Shown here: piece after piece, positions 12,561 through 24,743 of the stretch | Layout: each line of letters begins with the position of its first letter | Position numbering within the stretch: the first letter of the stretch is position 1 | Position numbers and translations under genes: made by a program | The notes under the pieces: generated by a model | The model's database searches: none | What the model saw: only the letters and a program-made list of their open reading frames with translations | Told to the model about the DNA's origin: nothing | Source: Emergomyces orientalis | Lineage: Eukaryota > Ascomycota > Eurotiomycetes > Onygenales > Ajellomycetaceae | Direction: 5' to 3' | Length of the DNA: 64,000 nucleotides | NCBI GenBank assembly: GCA_002110485.1 | Contig: MOWL01000070.1 | Coordinates: 124,001-188,000, forward strand

Positions 12561-12861
12561 AGTGCTTAAATACATGAAGACCTGGTAGCAGCCCCGCAGC
12601 ATTAAAATTACCTGTTACGTGACATTTTCCCAAATTCTCCCTTCCGTCATAATCCACTAGTGCTTCCCTGTTCATCCGCATCCATAACCTCCAAACGGGA
12701 CCTCGACTCAATCCTTGTGGTAGATGTGCTGAGTCTTCACGTAGCTTCCGGCATGATATTCAACGGTACAATGTTCTTTTGGGTCACCACTATGGCTACT
12801 CGTATGGAAGTTGCAGCTTGACGACCATTAGCGAATTTCAAAGTCCGAAAGGATAGCTTCC

Positions 12862-13068
12862 TTACATGACAACAGCTTTGTCATAGATCTTTCCGTCCTT
12901 CCCCAGCAAATTGTTTTGGTGGTGGTCTCGCACCAGCTCCTCGATCTCCGTCCTCACGTTTGGCTGGGTGGAGTACATGGTAGGAGGCTTGAATTCAACA
13001 GGCAGGACTATGCGGGGCGGTAGAGTAGTGACTTGGATAGAGCTTTGATTATTGATAAGTAGAAGATT
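12862..13068 (-). other. Orphan open frame, possible exon of an unrecognised gene
   Basis: A 68-codon stop-free frame ends in TAA at 12862-12864 and reads like real protein: QVTTLPPRIVLPVEFKPP, then NVRTEIEELVRDHHQNNLLG and KDGKIYDKAVVM. There is no ATG near its 5' end (the first Met is about residue 31), so it would be a 3' exon or a truncated gene. No upstream exon with a good donor was found. I do not recognise the family. It lies in DNA of normal composition between a relic and the kinase gene. Confidence 0.3.
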
Positions 13069-13556
13069 TTAAGGGTGAGTAAACAACGACAACGGCATCA
13101 TGGCGAGGTTATATATTTCCAGAGCATAAGTGCTAGAGGCGCGGCTTAAAGTTGTAGTTACTATGGTGGAGAGTCGCCATCGCAATCGAGAATCCATCGC
13201 TCCATAGGCTTGGGCGGTAATTTATAGGTAATGGTGCACTGAAATATTTGCAAGGATCAGTCTCTATTATGCAAATGGACCTTTTGGCTGGGTATTCTTA
13301 AGTAGTTTCACCAATCTGCTTTCTGGGTCATGTGTGGAGGAGAAAGTGAAGCATTCAGTGTCTCGCGAGTAAGCGCCAGGAGCAGGAGCTGTTTGGTCAA
13401 ATTGTTATTGAACAGTTCAAGCTCTGTCACATGACATTGAAAGAGTTTGTCAGGCTTCTTCCACATCCCTCTGCTTGAAAATCTGGTATGACTTTATGAC
13501 ATGAGCCCTGGATATGGCCAACTTGCAAACAACTTCCGGGACGATTCCTCAGCCAG

Positions 13557-14918
13557 ATGCCAGTTGCCTGTGAATTCAAAATGCGGCGTTTCGAAAGAAT
13601 CCACGACGTCGTTGAGCCTGTTGAGGAGTATCGCCAGGGAGGCTATCATCCAGTACACCTTCACGACGTATTCAACCAGAGGTACGAGGTTATCGGAAAG
13701 TTGGCGTTTGGTCAATTTTCGACAGTATGGCTTACACATGATCAATTGTGAGTCTCTCTTCGGCCGACCATATTTCCCCAGTGACAACTAATACATTTAA
13801 GGCTCCAGCGACATGTTGCATTGAAGGTACTGAAAGCAGATGCTTCCAGAAACAATAAAGAGCTTGCTATGCTCCTTAAATTGTCTGCTCCGGGCCTAGA
13901 TCATCCTGGCAAAGGGCATGTTATCGAACTGCTGGATTATTTTGAGCACGATGGTCCAAATGGGACACACTTGTGTCTGGTGCTCCCTGCAATGATATCT
14001 GACGGTGAAATAATGAGCGTCAGCGGAAGGCCGCACCACGCAGCCTACGTACGAGCTATTTCCAAACAAGTCTTGTTGGGTCTCGACTTCCTTCATCGGC
14101 TAGGCATCATTCATTGCGGTAGGTCAACGCCTGAAGCATGAAATTTGATAGTGTCCTGACGTAATGCAGATCTGCAACCCGCAAATGTTATGTTTTCAAT
14201 TGTTGGGGCTGCGCACGGCGAGGCATTTTTGCAGCCTCCCGAGTTCAGCCCTGTTAGGTGGCTAGAAGGAGTGAAGGTAGATGACAGCGCGCCGGAATAT
14301 TTGATGGCTACACAGAGATGTCGGGGTGAACTGGATGATGCAGACTTCACCACAATCTTGGTTAAGATTGGTGATCTGGGTGGAGGTATGATGCACCCAT
14401 TGTTATATCGGACCCAAAGCTGGTACAAGAACTCATGTCATTACCTAGCTCTATGGAGTCAACAATGTGATCAGCGGCCGGTAACACCGACAGCCTTGCG
14501 TGCACCTGAGCTAATCCACCGAAATACTTGGGATGCCAGCATAGATATCTGGGCCTTGGGTTGTTTGGTATGCCTCCCTGTATCTAAACCCAGTTCTCTC
14601 CAATCTAATCCTTGTGTAAAGATATTTGAATTGGCGACAAACGAGCCATTATTTCCCTTAGGGTCTTTTGGCCTCACAGCTGAACAGATCGACAAAGAGC
14701 ACACTTATCATATTAACCAGCTCCTTGATGAGAATGGTCAGATGCATGAGAACTTTACAAAACATCTGATGGACAGGTTGCCATATGACTTCGGTGCTGA
14801 GAATGTCCAGCATCTTGTATCGTTTCTTTCGTTGATGCTACAGCAAAACCCTCAAAGGCGAATGCCAATCACCAAGCTACTCAATCACCCCTTCCTAACC
14901 GGGGAACCCGATGGATGA
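13557..14918 (+). CDS. SRPK-like protein kinase
   Basis: Five exons, 13557-13747, 13802-14118, 14170-14385, 14449-14567 and 14622-14918, sum to 379 residues in one frame. Kinase blocks are in order: P-loop GKLAFGQFSTVWL, VALK lysine, hinge CLVLPAM, catalytic loop HCDLQPANVMF, metal-binding DLG (usually DFG), RAPELI, and the C-lobe block DIWALGCLIFELATNEPLF. This matches the fungus-expanded branch of SR-protein kinases (Sky1/SRPK type), which phosphorylate RS-rich RNA-processing proteins. The HRD Arg is replaced by Cys and the DFG Phe by Leu; Asp and Lys residues remain, so activity is possible. The N-terminus may lack an upstream exon. It stands between two decayed relics, a typical accessory setting for these multicopy kinases. 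Confidence 0.85.
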
Positions 14919-16020
14919 GAACTTGTCAACATCGAACATGGTGAGGTCTACGGTGCTCTTATTCCCACTTTAGGAACTACTATGGTAGCAAGGCAACAAG
15001 GCAAACAAGCAGAACAAGTAATCAGGGACTGGCATGGGAAGATAGAGCAGGTGTGCGCAGTGTCTTTATGCTTGGAGCGAAGCAGAGACGACTGACAGCC
15101 TTAGCCACAGACATGGAAGGAGAATTAGATAGGGGTTGCTGTCCCTTATGTCTAAAATTTCGCAGCTGCCACGACAATAGCGATGTACCGCTGTAGATAG
15201 CAATTCCAACTCTGTCATCAACAGCCGAACAGCATTTTCACATATATAGATCAAGAGCCTATAGGGCGTCGTCCAAAACACTAAGCTGGAGATTTTATCT
15301 TCTAGAGTTGTATGAAAGAGCAACCCTTTTTAGCTTCACCCCACTCCACACCTACAAAGGAACTCTTTTCAACACGAGGCGTAGCTTGCAAGGAATTGGC
15401 CTTGGACCGTGAATATTGCTTTTGGGGCACAGTATAAGCGGACTTAAGGTGGATTTTACTTTACAGTATATTGACATCGATGATGGAAAATTTTGAAAAA
15501 ATTACAAAAGACATATATATAACAGAAACTGGTTTCTGGTAATTGGGTGATTCTCCTTGAGAGCACGTCCAACTACAGGAGTCACTGTCGCGCGTGGAAT
15601 TGTCGGCCGAGGAAACTGTCTGGAAAGCCCAACATTCAATCCAGCTATCGTTTCAACTTTCCTCGAGCAACCTAGTGCCTGTTCGCTGGGCAAAGTACTT
15701 GCGTCAGAAGCTGGCGTGACACATATAGATAAACTGGACGTCTTGACACGCAAGGGCGCGAGATATGCGCAAACGACGGCGGGTGAAAGGTGGAGTTTAA
15801 AGAGGCACTGTTCAACGAGGCGTAACTTCCACGAACGTCGAACATGTATCTACCACCAGCTCGGTCAAGCATTTTCTAGATCTAGCATTTATGAGGAATC
15901 TTTCCTCACTTGTTATGTAAATATTCTATTCCTCATTGTAAAAGTGTGAAGACCACTGCGCATAGTTTTGACACCGCCATCAATTACAAGAAGGGCCACG
16001 ATGTGCCATGAGAAGTGGCC
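14919..16020. other. Region downstream of the kinase, no gene recognised
   Basis: Open frames on both strands at 15502-15949 overlap one another and have no recognised domain or splice support. Two imperfect copies of a short motif (ACGAGGCGTAGCTTGC at about 15375 and ACGAGGCGTAACTTCC at about 15817) suggest old local duplication or repeat debris. Confidence 0.4.
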
Positions 16021-16842
16021 AATTCAAAAAACAGAAATCAAACTTTCTTTCTTTATCTTAACATTTGACAAGTACATTCATTGATGAAAAAATATCTCAG
16101 CTATCTTGAGATGATCAAATACATTGACAAGATAAGAACAACAAGAAGACAACAATCTAGAGAACACTAGTAGAACATGCTTGATCAATCATTTGTAAAT
16201 AAGGGCAGCAATGGAGTATCATTAGACATTTATTCAATGCAAAGATGAGACAAGAACAAGTTGAATCAATACAAGAACAGACTGTTGCTAAAATGTAAAT
16301 CACATCTTCTTGAAGTGATTTCTCAAAGATAATCTCTGACACTGCTTAAGAGATCTGTGACTCTCTATCTTTTTCAATTTAGCATGAAACTCATGAATCA
16401 ACTTCTCACATCCAGGAATCAGATCATGTTCAGATTGTCAAGAAGAGTCATAGTTTTTTCATTTCATCAAGTATCACTGCATCTCTTGATCATCATTCTT
16501 CAACATTGATTTGAGAATTTCATTGATCAATCACTTCTCTGTTGTCACTTTGCCATCTTCAATCAACACTGGTGATGGTGGGGTCTGGCCCTCAGAGTCG
16601 GACTCATTGTCACTTTCAACACTGGGTTCCCAGCTGCACATATTTGGTTTGATTAGAGAAATTGGAATTCTATCATCATTGCTCAGATTCTGAATGTCAT
16701 TATCAATGACAATGAATGTATCTAACATTTGTAAGAACCCACGCGAGAATAGAATGAAGTGAATGACAATATCATCATCTAATGCATAGCTCTGATATGT
16801 CTCAGAAGACTCCCCTGGAAAAAAATTGATATCACGTGGCAT
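16020..16842 (-). pseudogene. CpG-depleted coding relic with TGA-only stops
   Basis: The minus-strand frame from 16842 is open for 103 codons (MPRDINFFPGESSETYQ, then SWEPSVESDNESDSEGQTPP) and continues as LINEILKSMLKNDDQEMQ, then HDLIPGCEKLIHEFHAKL and KKIESHRSLKQCQRLSL. It is interrupted by four in-frame stops, all TGA. The sequence is almost free of CpG. TGA stops in otherwise readable protein are expected if CGA codons lost their C by CpG-directed C-to-T change. I do not recognise the family; it may come from a mobile element or a multicopy fungal gene. Confidence 0.55.
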
Positions 16843-17491
16843 TTTTTAAAAAAAGGGAAAAGGGTGAGTTTATCATTCTTTCTTCTGTCATATTGCTGCT
16901 GTGCAAAAAAAAAAAAAAAAAAAGCCCTTTCTCCCTCCAAATGGCGCCACAGAATAACCCCAATCGGTAATTGGTTGCGATATCCCATTGAGGTATCATT
17001 CTGTGGAGAGAAGTCGCAAATACAAGGATCTCGGGAAGTGTTCAGAGGAATAGAGTGGTTGAACGTAATGCAACCTCAGTTCCCCTTTTTCTCCATTGAA
17101 GCCCCGTTGCTAACAACATGGGCGGATAGCGAGTAGATAAATAGAAGAGGTATATATATAAAAAATCTATTATTCTTTTTCTTTCAGTGTTCTTCACCTC
17201 TCCTTCTCATCTAACAAGTATGGCCACCAAAAACAAAACATCAAATGAAATAGAGTTTACAGATCATCTTTTCTCCAGCATACACGACACGACACGACGA
17301 AATTCATAGGAAGTAGATAAATAAGGAAGATAAAACTCAAAAACGCACAAAGGGAATTGAAGGAGTTGAGGGCGGGGGAGCTAAAACGAAAATGTAGAAT
17401 TCTGTATGTGTGTTTGTTCGTTTGGTTGTATGTATATGGATAGATGTTTGGTTGGTTAGTTCGGTTCTTCCTTTTCCTTTAGGGAAAGATT
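16843..17491. other. Intergenic; A-tract; probable 3' UTR of the Rieske gene
   Basis: A run of about 19 A occurs near 16905-16923. The remainder (roughly 17150-17491) lies just past the stop of the minus-strand Rieske gene and is probably its 3' UTR. No coding frame is supported. Confidence 0.45.
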
Positions 17492-18682
17492 TTAACCGAT
17501 GAGCAGACTCTCTTCGGTGGGGAAGCTGTATGGCGGGACCTCGAGGTTGAGAGGCGCGGGACCCTTTCTGATACGGCCGGAGATATCGTAGTGGGAACCG
17601 TGGCAGGGGCAGAACCATCCTCCATACTCACCGGCTTCGCCGATGGGGACACAGCCGAGATGGGTGCAGACGCCTGGTAATGGCTTGTTAGATGTATATA
17701 TGGTACAATCGATAGGTTTGAGGTTAAGGGCGGTGTTGGTGGGAGAGTTAAATTTACCAAGCATAACAAGCCACTCGGGATTCTGTACACGGTCCGCATC
17801 TGGCTGAGGATCTCGGAGATCCTCCCACTTGGTATTCTCAGCTTCTTGGATTTCGTCGGCGGTACGGTGGCGGATGAAGACGGGTTTGCCTCGCCATTTG
17901 ATGATGACCTATAATTTTATTCAAGGGCGCAGACACACGCGCGAAAATGTCAGATTTTTGATTATGCAATGGTTTCAATTAATTTTCTCTCCCTCTCCGT
18001 TTTGTTTCCAATTGAAAGGGAATGAGGGAGTATAGATGGAATGCGTACGTTTTTGCCTTCTGGGATCGCAGAGAGCGCAATTTCAACTTTGGCCTGAGCG
18101 AGAACGTCGGCGGAAGCGGACATGTTGACGAGGAAATCTGGATTCAACCATATTCAATTAGCAAACCAGACAATTCCCATTTTGCTGCGATTCCAATTAT
18201 TGGCTTGATTCGTTCTCCATATCCAAAATCACCCAAGCACAATAGTCGGCAGAACACCATGCATAGCCTTGATAGATCCATCACAACGGGCAAACTCGAA
18301 AAATAATATCAAATAATATCAAATCAAAATTAGCAAAGACATATCAAAACTCACCCTGCACAGTCGCCTTGGCACCGACTGCAGTCACCAACCCCATACT
18401 TCCGGCCATGAAGTACGAAAACACCTTATTCGACGACTCGCCGGACTTGCTGGCATATTTCTTGAAACTGGGGATCTTGAGGGTCGACGCGCTCTCCTTG
18501 GACTGGCCGAAGGGGCTGTCGAAGGAAGAAGTCGTCGACGTGGAGGAGGAAGTGGCTCGTCCTCGGCGTTGTTGGTGCTGGTACTGGGAGGTGAGTGCGG
18601 CTGCTGTTCGGACAGAGGAGAGCTGCTGGCGGGTACAGGCCCGGACGAGGGTGGAGGTGGAAGAAGTGGAGAGAGGCGGCAT
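17492..18682 (-). CDS. RIP1: Rieske iron-sulfur subunit of the cytochrome bc1 complex
   Basis: Four exons, 18682-18355, 18137-18049, 17908-17758 and 17673-17492, give 249 residues. A Ser/Thr/Arg-rich mitochondrial presequence (MPPLSTSSTSTLVRACTR) is followed by the membrane anchor (VFSYFMAGSMGLVTAVGAKA), the hinge-side segment NMSASADVLAQAKVEIALSA, and the Rieske fold. The cluster-binding boxes are CTHLGC and CPCHGS, both complete (Cys-X-His and Cys-X2-His). The C-terminus PAPLNLEVPPYSF is typical. The protein carries the 2Fe-2S cluster of complex III and passes electrons from ubiquinol to cytochrome c1 on the intermembrane side. Introns use GTGAGT, GTACGC and GTAAAT donors. Length matches fungal Rip1. 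No catalytic residue is missing. Confidence 0.96.
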
Positions 18683-19311
18683 GGCGGGCGAAATGCAATT
18701 GAGCAGTTTCTGCGTGGGGGGGGAAGGGGGGAGGGGGGAAGTAGGAGGGGTTGGCTTGACTTGACAATTGATGTAGTGATCGTAGGGGAGGGGAGGTTGA
18801 AGGTGAAGTTCAGCGACGGGAGTGATTTGAAGTTGGAAATTCGCGAAAGACCGGAAGCAAATCACGGGACGCTGATTGGCCCACACACAACGAGGAAAAA
18901 GTCCACCCACAGCGAAAGGGATAGAGCAACAGTAACAACAGTGACTAGAGGAAAAGAGGCATATATTTCGTGATTGTTGGTATGATAAAAAGTGATCGAA
19001 TGTTAATTGCAGCAGTGGGAAATAAATATGCGACAGTCAATTGTCTTCTCTTGCCCATTTATTATATACTCCAATAAAAACACCAGCCCAGCATCCATCG
19101 TGGCTCATACAAACAAACCATGCTAACAATAATAACTAGTTACCATGGAGTACATCAATGCAAAAGAAAAATGATCCCATAAAAAGAGAAAAGAAACTCC
19201 CTTAACCCCCAGAAACTTTTATAAATGCACCCGCCACAAATTCATAGGAAAGGAAAAAATACCCTCGGCCATGACTAAACAAGCAAAACGAAGAGTAGAT
19301 AACCTCTTGTC
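18683..19311. other. Promoter side of RIP1 and 3' side of the histone-fold gene
   Basis: Contains the RIP1 upstream region with G-rich tracts near 18716-18740, then AT-rich DNA that probably includes the 3' UTR of the next minus-strand gene. No additional gene seen. Confidence 0.45.
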
Positions 19312-20213
19312 TCATTGTCTCATTTCAACATCCCCATCGATTCCTACCTCTTCATCGTCTGGATACATAGGCTCGTTGGCCGCAAGAGAACTATGCGGCC
19401 GGGACGAATGCATAACCATAGGCGGCCGGGACGTCAGTAGCGAGTCTCCCTGCCCGTCCAGATCCAGCATGGAGTCTTCTCTCCGCTCCCGCGTCGTCGT
19501 GCCATTCGCCCGCACCTTCGCGCCGTTTAGTGTTCGTTGGCTCTTCGATACGCCAGCTCCATTGGCAGTCTCCTTCGCTCTCTTCTCTTTGAATTGTTTG
19601 TAAGTTGTCGTTTTCGGTATTACGTCGGCTAGGAACTCGAGGTTGTCGATACGGGAAACTGCGGTGGCTATGTCGAATGCAAATAGGATTTGGTTTCTGG
19701 TTAGCAGGTTGTAGAAAAAAAGAGGAAAAAATAAAGAGAAAAACAACGTTGTTGCGCCCCGTTTTTTCGTCGTACTTTATGATTATGACATACCTAGATC
19801 TTTGTACTGGATGGTCCGCCTTGGTTTCCGTTCAGATTTGACGACGTTGTGGCCTTGCTCTGCTAGGTAGCGGATAAACATCTCCTAAAAAATCCATCCA
19901 GAATAACCCCCACCCCCCATATTAGTACATAGCCGGTAAAGCGCGTGGCCCATAGACAGTGGTAGATGGATAGAAGTCACATACAGTTGCCACTGCGATC
20001 ACAAATGCGGCATTGTTCGAGCATTGTGCTATATCCTCGTCCAGGTGGATGATCTTCTTGATTCTGGTCACTGTCGCATTGAATATAGGGTCAGTCGCAT
20101 TGCCTTGTATATTGTGGGACAGGGATGGAGGGGGTGGAATATCGCGTACATGGCAGCGCAGAATGACCACTGACCTCCTCTGGCGGAGGGATGGCGGATG
20201 TATTGGAAGGCAT
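19312..20213 (-). CDS. Histone-fold protein of the CBF/NF-Y family (Dpb3/CHRAC-like)
   Basis: Four exons, 20213-20150, 20070-19985, 19884-19794 and 19667-19312, give 198 residues. The first intron starts at a GTACGC donor inside what looks like open frame; splicing there gives the expected join ALP-LTRIKKIIHLDEDIAQCS. The histone fold continues NNAAFVIAVATEMFIRYLAE, QGHNVVKSERKPRRTIQYKD, then LATAVSRIDNLEFLADVIP, and ends with a basic and acidic tail. This profile fits the NF-YC/Dpb3/CHRAC15 class, which pairs with a Dpb4-type partner in DNA polymerase epsilon or chromatin-remodelling complexes; which of these applies is not decided by the sequence. It faces the CLC gene head to head, about 630 bp apart. 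Confidence 0.85.
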
Positions 20214-20846
20214 AGAGAGGTCTCTTGTATCTCGCGTGCTGGAGCTGAAGGTAAGTAGACTATGGCGGGAGAGTCTTGGTGAGCGCAAGGCTGAGTCTTT
20301 GAGGATGATATATAATAAGCTGATATGGATGCGCGTAAAGGTTTGCAGTGGAAAGATGCGAGATTGTCGATATAGTTGGTTGCTGAGGGGTGAAGACGGC
20401 AGAGGGCGAAGTGTCAAACAAACGCGTGAGGAAGATGACGTTGCAGTTAGACGAAGGTATTTGCTACATATAGCTATATATTTGAGGATAACAATTATAT
20501 ATATTTTGAGATGTACTTCTTATTGAATAAAATAGAATATATAGTAGTATATATGTTAAGAGTACTTAATACTTAAAAATATTTTGTCTGTAAACATGTA
20601 TTTAACTGTTTAATTTCCGCGATGCTTCGTTCTGACCGTTGGAGCTGCTTTTTCTTTGCTTTTTCCTGCGGCCAAACAGGCGCCGATTTTGGTTTTGGCT
20701 CAGACTCCGATCATCGAGACAACTTCATCTATTACCACCACCACCAGCACACGAACCAGCTATCTAACTATCCCCCTATAGACAGTGATATATACTGCCC
20801 CCTCCTTATCGAGGATGATAACCTGCACCCCTGCGTCGCCGGTGTT
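20214..20846. promoter_or_regulatory. Divergent promoter region, histone-fold gene / CLC gene
   Basis: The two flanking genes are transcribed away from each other, so both promoters must lie here. The middle (20450-20610) is very AT-rich. An in-frame ATG for the CLC gene at 20622 lies inside this stretch, so its right end could be coding. No specific factor site is claimed. Confidence 0.45.
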
Positions 20847-23800
20847 ATGAACCCCCCGCGCTCATCCATCTCCGCCCAGCCCCTCCGCCCTTCTCGACGC
20901 CGCTTGTCCGTCCACCCGCCCAATAACCCCCGCCCGCGCAGCAGCTCAACTACTTTCTCCCTACACTCGCCCGCCGATAATGTCCATATACATCCCCCCT
21001 CTACAGAAACGCCGCGGGAAAGCGGGCCCCGCGCCATTCCCTCAACCATAAGAGACGAAATAAACGAGATCAACGAGATCAAGCGCTACGAAGACTTCAC
21101 GACCATCGACTGGGTGCAGGATGCCGTGCACGAGCAGGTGCGACGGCGGGCGAAGCGCAAGGATGGCTCGCGGTTCTGGGACCAAGAGGGTACTCTAGGA
21201 TGGAGGAGGAAAGTTAGCGAATCGTATGATGCTGGGCAGGCATGGCTGGTTATCACGATCGTCGGGGCTGCAATTGGGTTGAATGCCGCGTTTCTTAATA
21301 TCGTGACGGAGTGGTTGGCGGATATCAAGCTGGGATATTGCACGACAGGGTTTTATTTGAATGAGTCATTTTGCTGTTGGGGTGCTGATGATGGTATTAA
21401 TCACGTTTATTTTGTGACTCCTCTTTTCTTCTTCAGATTTGTGTACTGATTTGCAGCTTCGCAAGGGTGTTCGGAGTGGCAGCCGTGGAGCTCGATAGCG
21501 CCATTAAATTACATCGCATATTTCATATTCGCGGTATGCTCCAACAGTTTGTGTATCGTTATAAGCTATAGTTTACGATATCTAACCGCTGTATTCTACT
21601 CTAGATACTTTTCGCGTTCTCATCCGCCGTTCTCGTTAACTCATTTGCGCCGTATGCTGCAGGGTCTGGCATATCGGAAATCAAAGTTATCATTGCTGGC
21701 TTTATTATGAAGGGTTTCCTTGGCGCAAGGACTTTGATCATAAAATCTTTAACGTTACCGCTGTCAATTGCATCAGGACTCTCAGTGGGCAAGGAAGGCC
21801 CCAGCGTCCATTTTGCTGTATGCACTGGAAATGTTATTTCCAGATGGTTCGGCAAATATAAGCGAAATGCAGCAAAGACTCGAGAGATCCTGACTGCCAC
21901 AGCTGGTGCTGGAGTAGCAGTCGCCTTTGGTTCTCCTATTGGGGGCGTTTTATTTTCGTTGGAGGTATTTAATTTCCACTCAGTTCACACATTCAGCTTT
22001 TATTTGATAAGAATCTGACCTTTACAGGAAATGGCTTCATATTTTCCCTTAAAAACTCTTTGGCGAAGCTATTTTTGCGCCCTAGTAGCGACTGGAGTGC
22101 TTGCGGTAAGTATCCCTCGAGATACCCTATTTGTCTTCGTAGGGTATTTTGCTCACTCATGATCATGATAGGCAATGAATCCTTTTCGAACTGGCCAGCT
22201 CGTAATGTTTCAAGTGAAATATGATCGAACGTGGCATTCTTTTGAATTGATTTTCTTTGTTTTATTGGGTGTCTTTGGAGGATTATACGGCGCTTTTGTT
22301 ATGAAATGGAACTTGAGATCGCAGGCATTCCGGAAGAAGTATCTTTCACAACATCCTATTATCGAGGCTACGGTGCTCGCCGGAGCCACTGCATTAATAT
22401 GCTACCCGAACATGTTTCTAAGGATCAACATGACTGAAATGATGGAGATCCTGTTTAGAGAGTGTGAAGGAGCTCATGATTATAATGGGATTTGCAAGTA
22501 TGGACGATCTCACCTTCTCCCACGTCGTCTATGGCGGAGTGAATTATGCTAAAAAATATTTCTTAGCACTAATAATCGCTGGTCGATGGTTACATCGCTT
22601 GCTATTGCCACGATAATTCGAATCCTCCTGGTCATCATATCATATGGATGTAAAGTACCCGCAGGAATTTTCGTCCCATCGATGGCCATAGGAGCTTCCT
22701 TTGGCCGAATGGTTGGCATTCTCGTTCAAGCTTTATATGAAGCGTTCCCGGACTCAAAGTTTTTTGCAGCTTGCGAGCCTGATGTACCGTGTATCACACC
22801 TGGGACCTACGCATTTCTTGGAGCTGGTGCTGCATTGAGTGGGATCATGCATTTGACCGTCTCAGTCACTGTGATCATGTTCGAGCTCACGGGCGCCTTA
22901 ACATATATCCTGCCAACTATGGTAAGTCCTAAGACCCAAGCCCAGCGCATATTTGCTCTCAATGCTAATCTTCCACGTAGATCGTGGTTGGCGTGACCAA
23001 GGCTGTCAGTGACAGCTTCGGCAAAGGCGGTATTGCAGACCGCATGATCTGGTTCAACGGCTTCCCTTTCCTCGACAGCAAAGAAGACCACATATTCAAC
23101 GTCCCCGTCTCTCATGCCATGACCAGCAAACCCGCTGTACTGACGGCCACGGACTTCCCGGTGTCCAAAGCCGAGAAATTTCTCCGCCAACACAAGTACC
23201 AGGGCTTCCCAATCGTTGAAGACCTCACCAACAAAACCGTCATCGGTTTTATCGGCAGGACAGAACTTCAATATGCCATCAATCGCGCAAAGCGGGAGGG
23301 ACTCCTTTCCCCCAACGCCAAATGCCGCTTCACCACCTCCCCTTCCTCTACTTCCCACCGCCACCGCAGCGTTCCGTCCACAAACTCCCTAACCCTCGAT
23401 ATACCCTCTTCCACCCAACCAACATTCGGATCTAACTCATCCTCGTCGTCCCGATCCGAAGACCACCATCACAATACCGATCTCAGCCCCGATGGCCGGG
23501 CCCCTTCCCGCACCTTTGACGACATCGCCACCTCAACCGGGATCCGCTCCATAGATTTTAGCCAATACGTTGACCTCGCCCCGCTAACCGTCCACCCACG
23601 CCTGCCGCTAGAAACAGTCATGGAGATATTCAAGAAAATGGGGCCGAGGGTGATTCTCGTGGAGCATCGCGGGCGTCTCTCCGGCCTCGTCACAGTCAAG
23701 GATTGCTTGAAGTATCAGTTCAAGGTTGAGGCGCAAGAGCATGCTGTGACTGGTGATGGTATAGGGGACGATAGTCATGGTCATGGGGGTAGTGGTGGTG

Positions 23801-24111
23801 GCGGCAATGGCAATGGTGGGCTTGGTGAGGGGATTATTGAACAGAAGGCTTGGGAGTTTATTCAGTGGGCGACGAGCAAGGTGGCGTTCTGGAGGAGGAT
23901 GGGGCGGGGGAGGAGGGGCCTGATGAGGTTGGGGTCCTTGGAAGGGGAGAGAGATCGGGATGGGCAGAGGCAGGGAAATGGGCGTGAGGGTAGTGGGTGG
24001 GACGGGGAACTGTTGCATTCGAGAACTTCGTCGGATATTGTGGATGGTACGGAGGAGTTGGAGGGGTTTGTGGAGTTGGAGGAGAGGGGGGAAGGGCGGG
24101 AATTGTTATAG
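20847..24111 (+). CDS. CLC-family chloride transporter (Gef1-like) with CBS domains
   Basis: Seven exons, 20847-21393, 21457-21533, 21605-21964, 22028-22105, 22172-22497, 22567-22921 and 22981-24111, give 957 residues. An in-frame ATG at 20622 would add 75 residues that look like leader, so I chose 20847. CLC signatures in order: GSGISEIK, GKEGPSVH, GSPIGGVLFSLEE, CKVPAGIFVPSMAIGASFGR, and the late helices with LTGALTYILPTMIV. The gating glutamate of GKEGP and the intracellular proton glutamate of FSLEE are both present, the pattern of Cl-/H+ exchangers rather than pure channels. The last exon holds two CBS modules separated by a Ser/His-rich linker, then a Gly-rich and a basic tail. Probably in Golgi or vacuolar membranes, like yeast Gef1. 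Confidence 0.93.
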
Positions 24112-24743
24112 GGTAGGTATGTGGTGTATGTATGAGTTTATGTTTGTACTTGTGCTGGTAGTAAACATTTTCTAAAATTAATGGCGCAGGAGAAAGGTTT
24201 GTACTGCCGTTTCTTCGATGATGTGCTCATACGGTGGCGGGAAACCCCAATCAATCTCTTCCCTTTATGGGCTATCATGAGATTAGACCATGCTCCACAA
24301 TATTACATTGGAAGTTTGTGCCGGTATGCCGGTATGCCGGTGCTCAGCGATATATAGACGTATGTAGTATATAGCATCTTGTTAATGCACTAATAGTTTC
24401 TCTGGTATGAGAAAAGTGCTGAATTCATCATCCTAGCGTTCAACAATTAAGTTCTTACAAGGAAATTCACTTCTCCCCTGTTTCTTTATAGTACTCTTTT
24501 TTTTTTTTTTTTTTTTTTTTGGTTTACAGAATAGATGTCACAGAAGAATAAAAGATTAAAACCCGGAACCTACACCTCGTGCCAGAACCTTTGCATGATA
24601 TGATAATTCAAAGCCATGTGTAGATGAGATATCCAGTGCGTGAATAGAAAATTGGATTTTCCCTATTCCAACAACAACATAACAAAACCAACCCAATATA
24701 CACACTCTCTCTATTACACACAGAGACAAATCATCATACACAA
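24112..24743. other. Intergenic between convergent genes; T24 tract
   Basis: Holds the 3' flanks of the CLC gene (plus) and the TMEM42-like gene (minus). A T-run of 24 occurs at 24497-24520, followed by GG. No gene seen. Confidence 0.5.

Noticed and set aside
15502..15949. Overlapping frames on both strands downstream of the kinase
   Set aside because: Neither resembles a known protein; they probably derive from repeat debris.
22807..23364. Minus-strand frame of 185 codons within the CLC gene
   Set aside because: Shadow of conserved CLC and CBS coding sequence on the plus strand.
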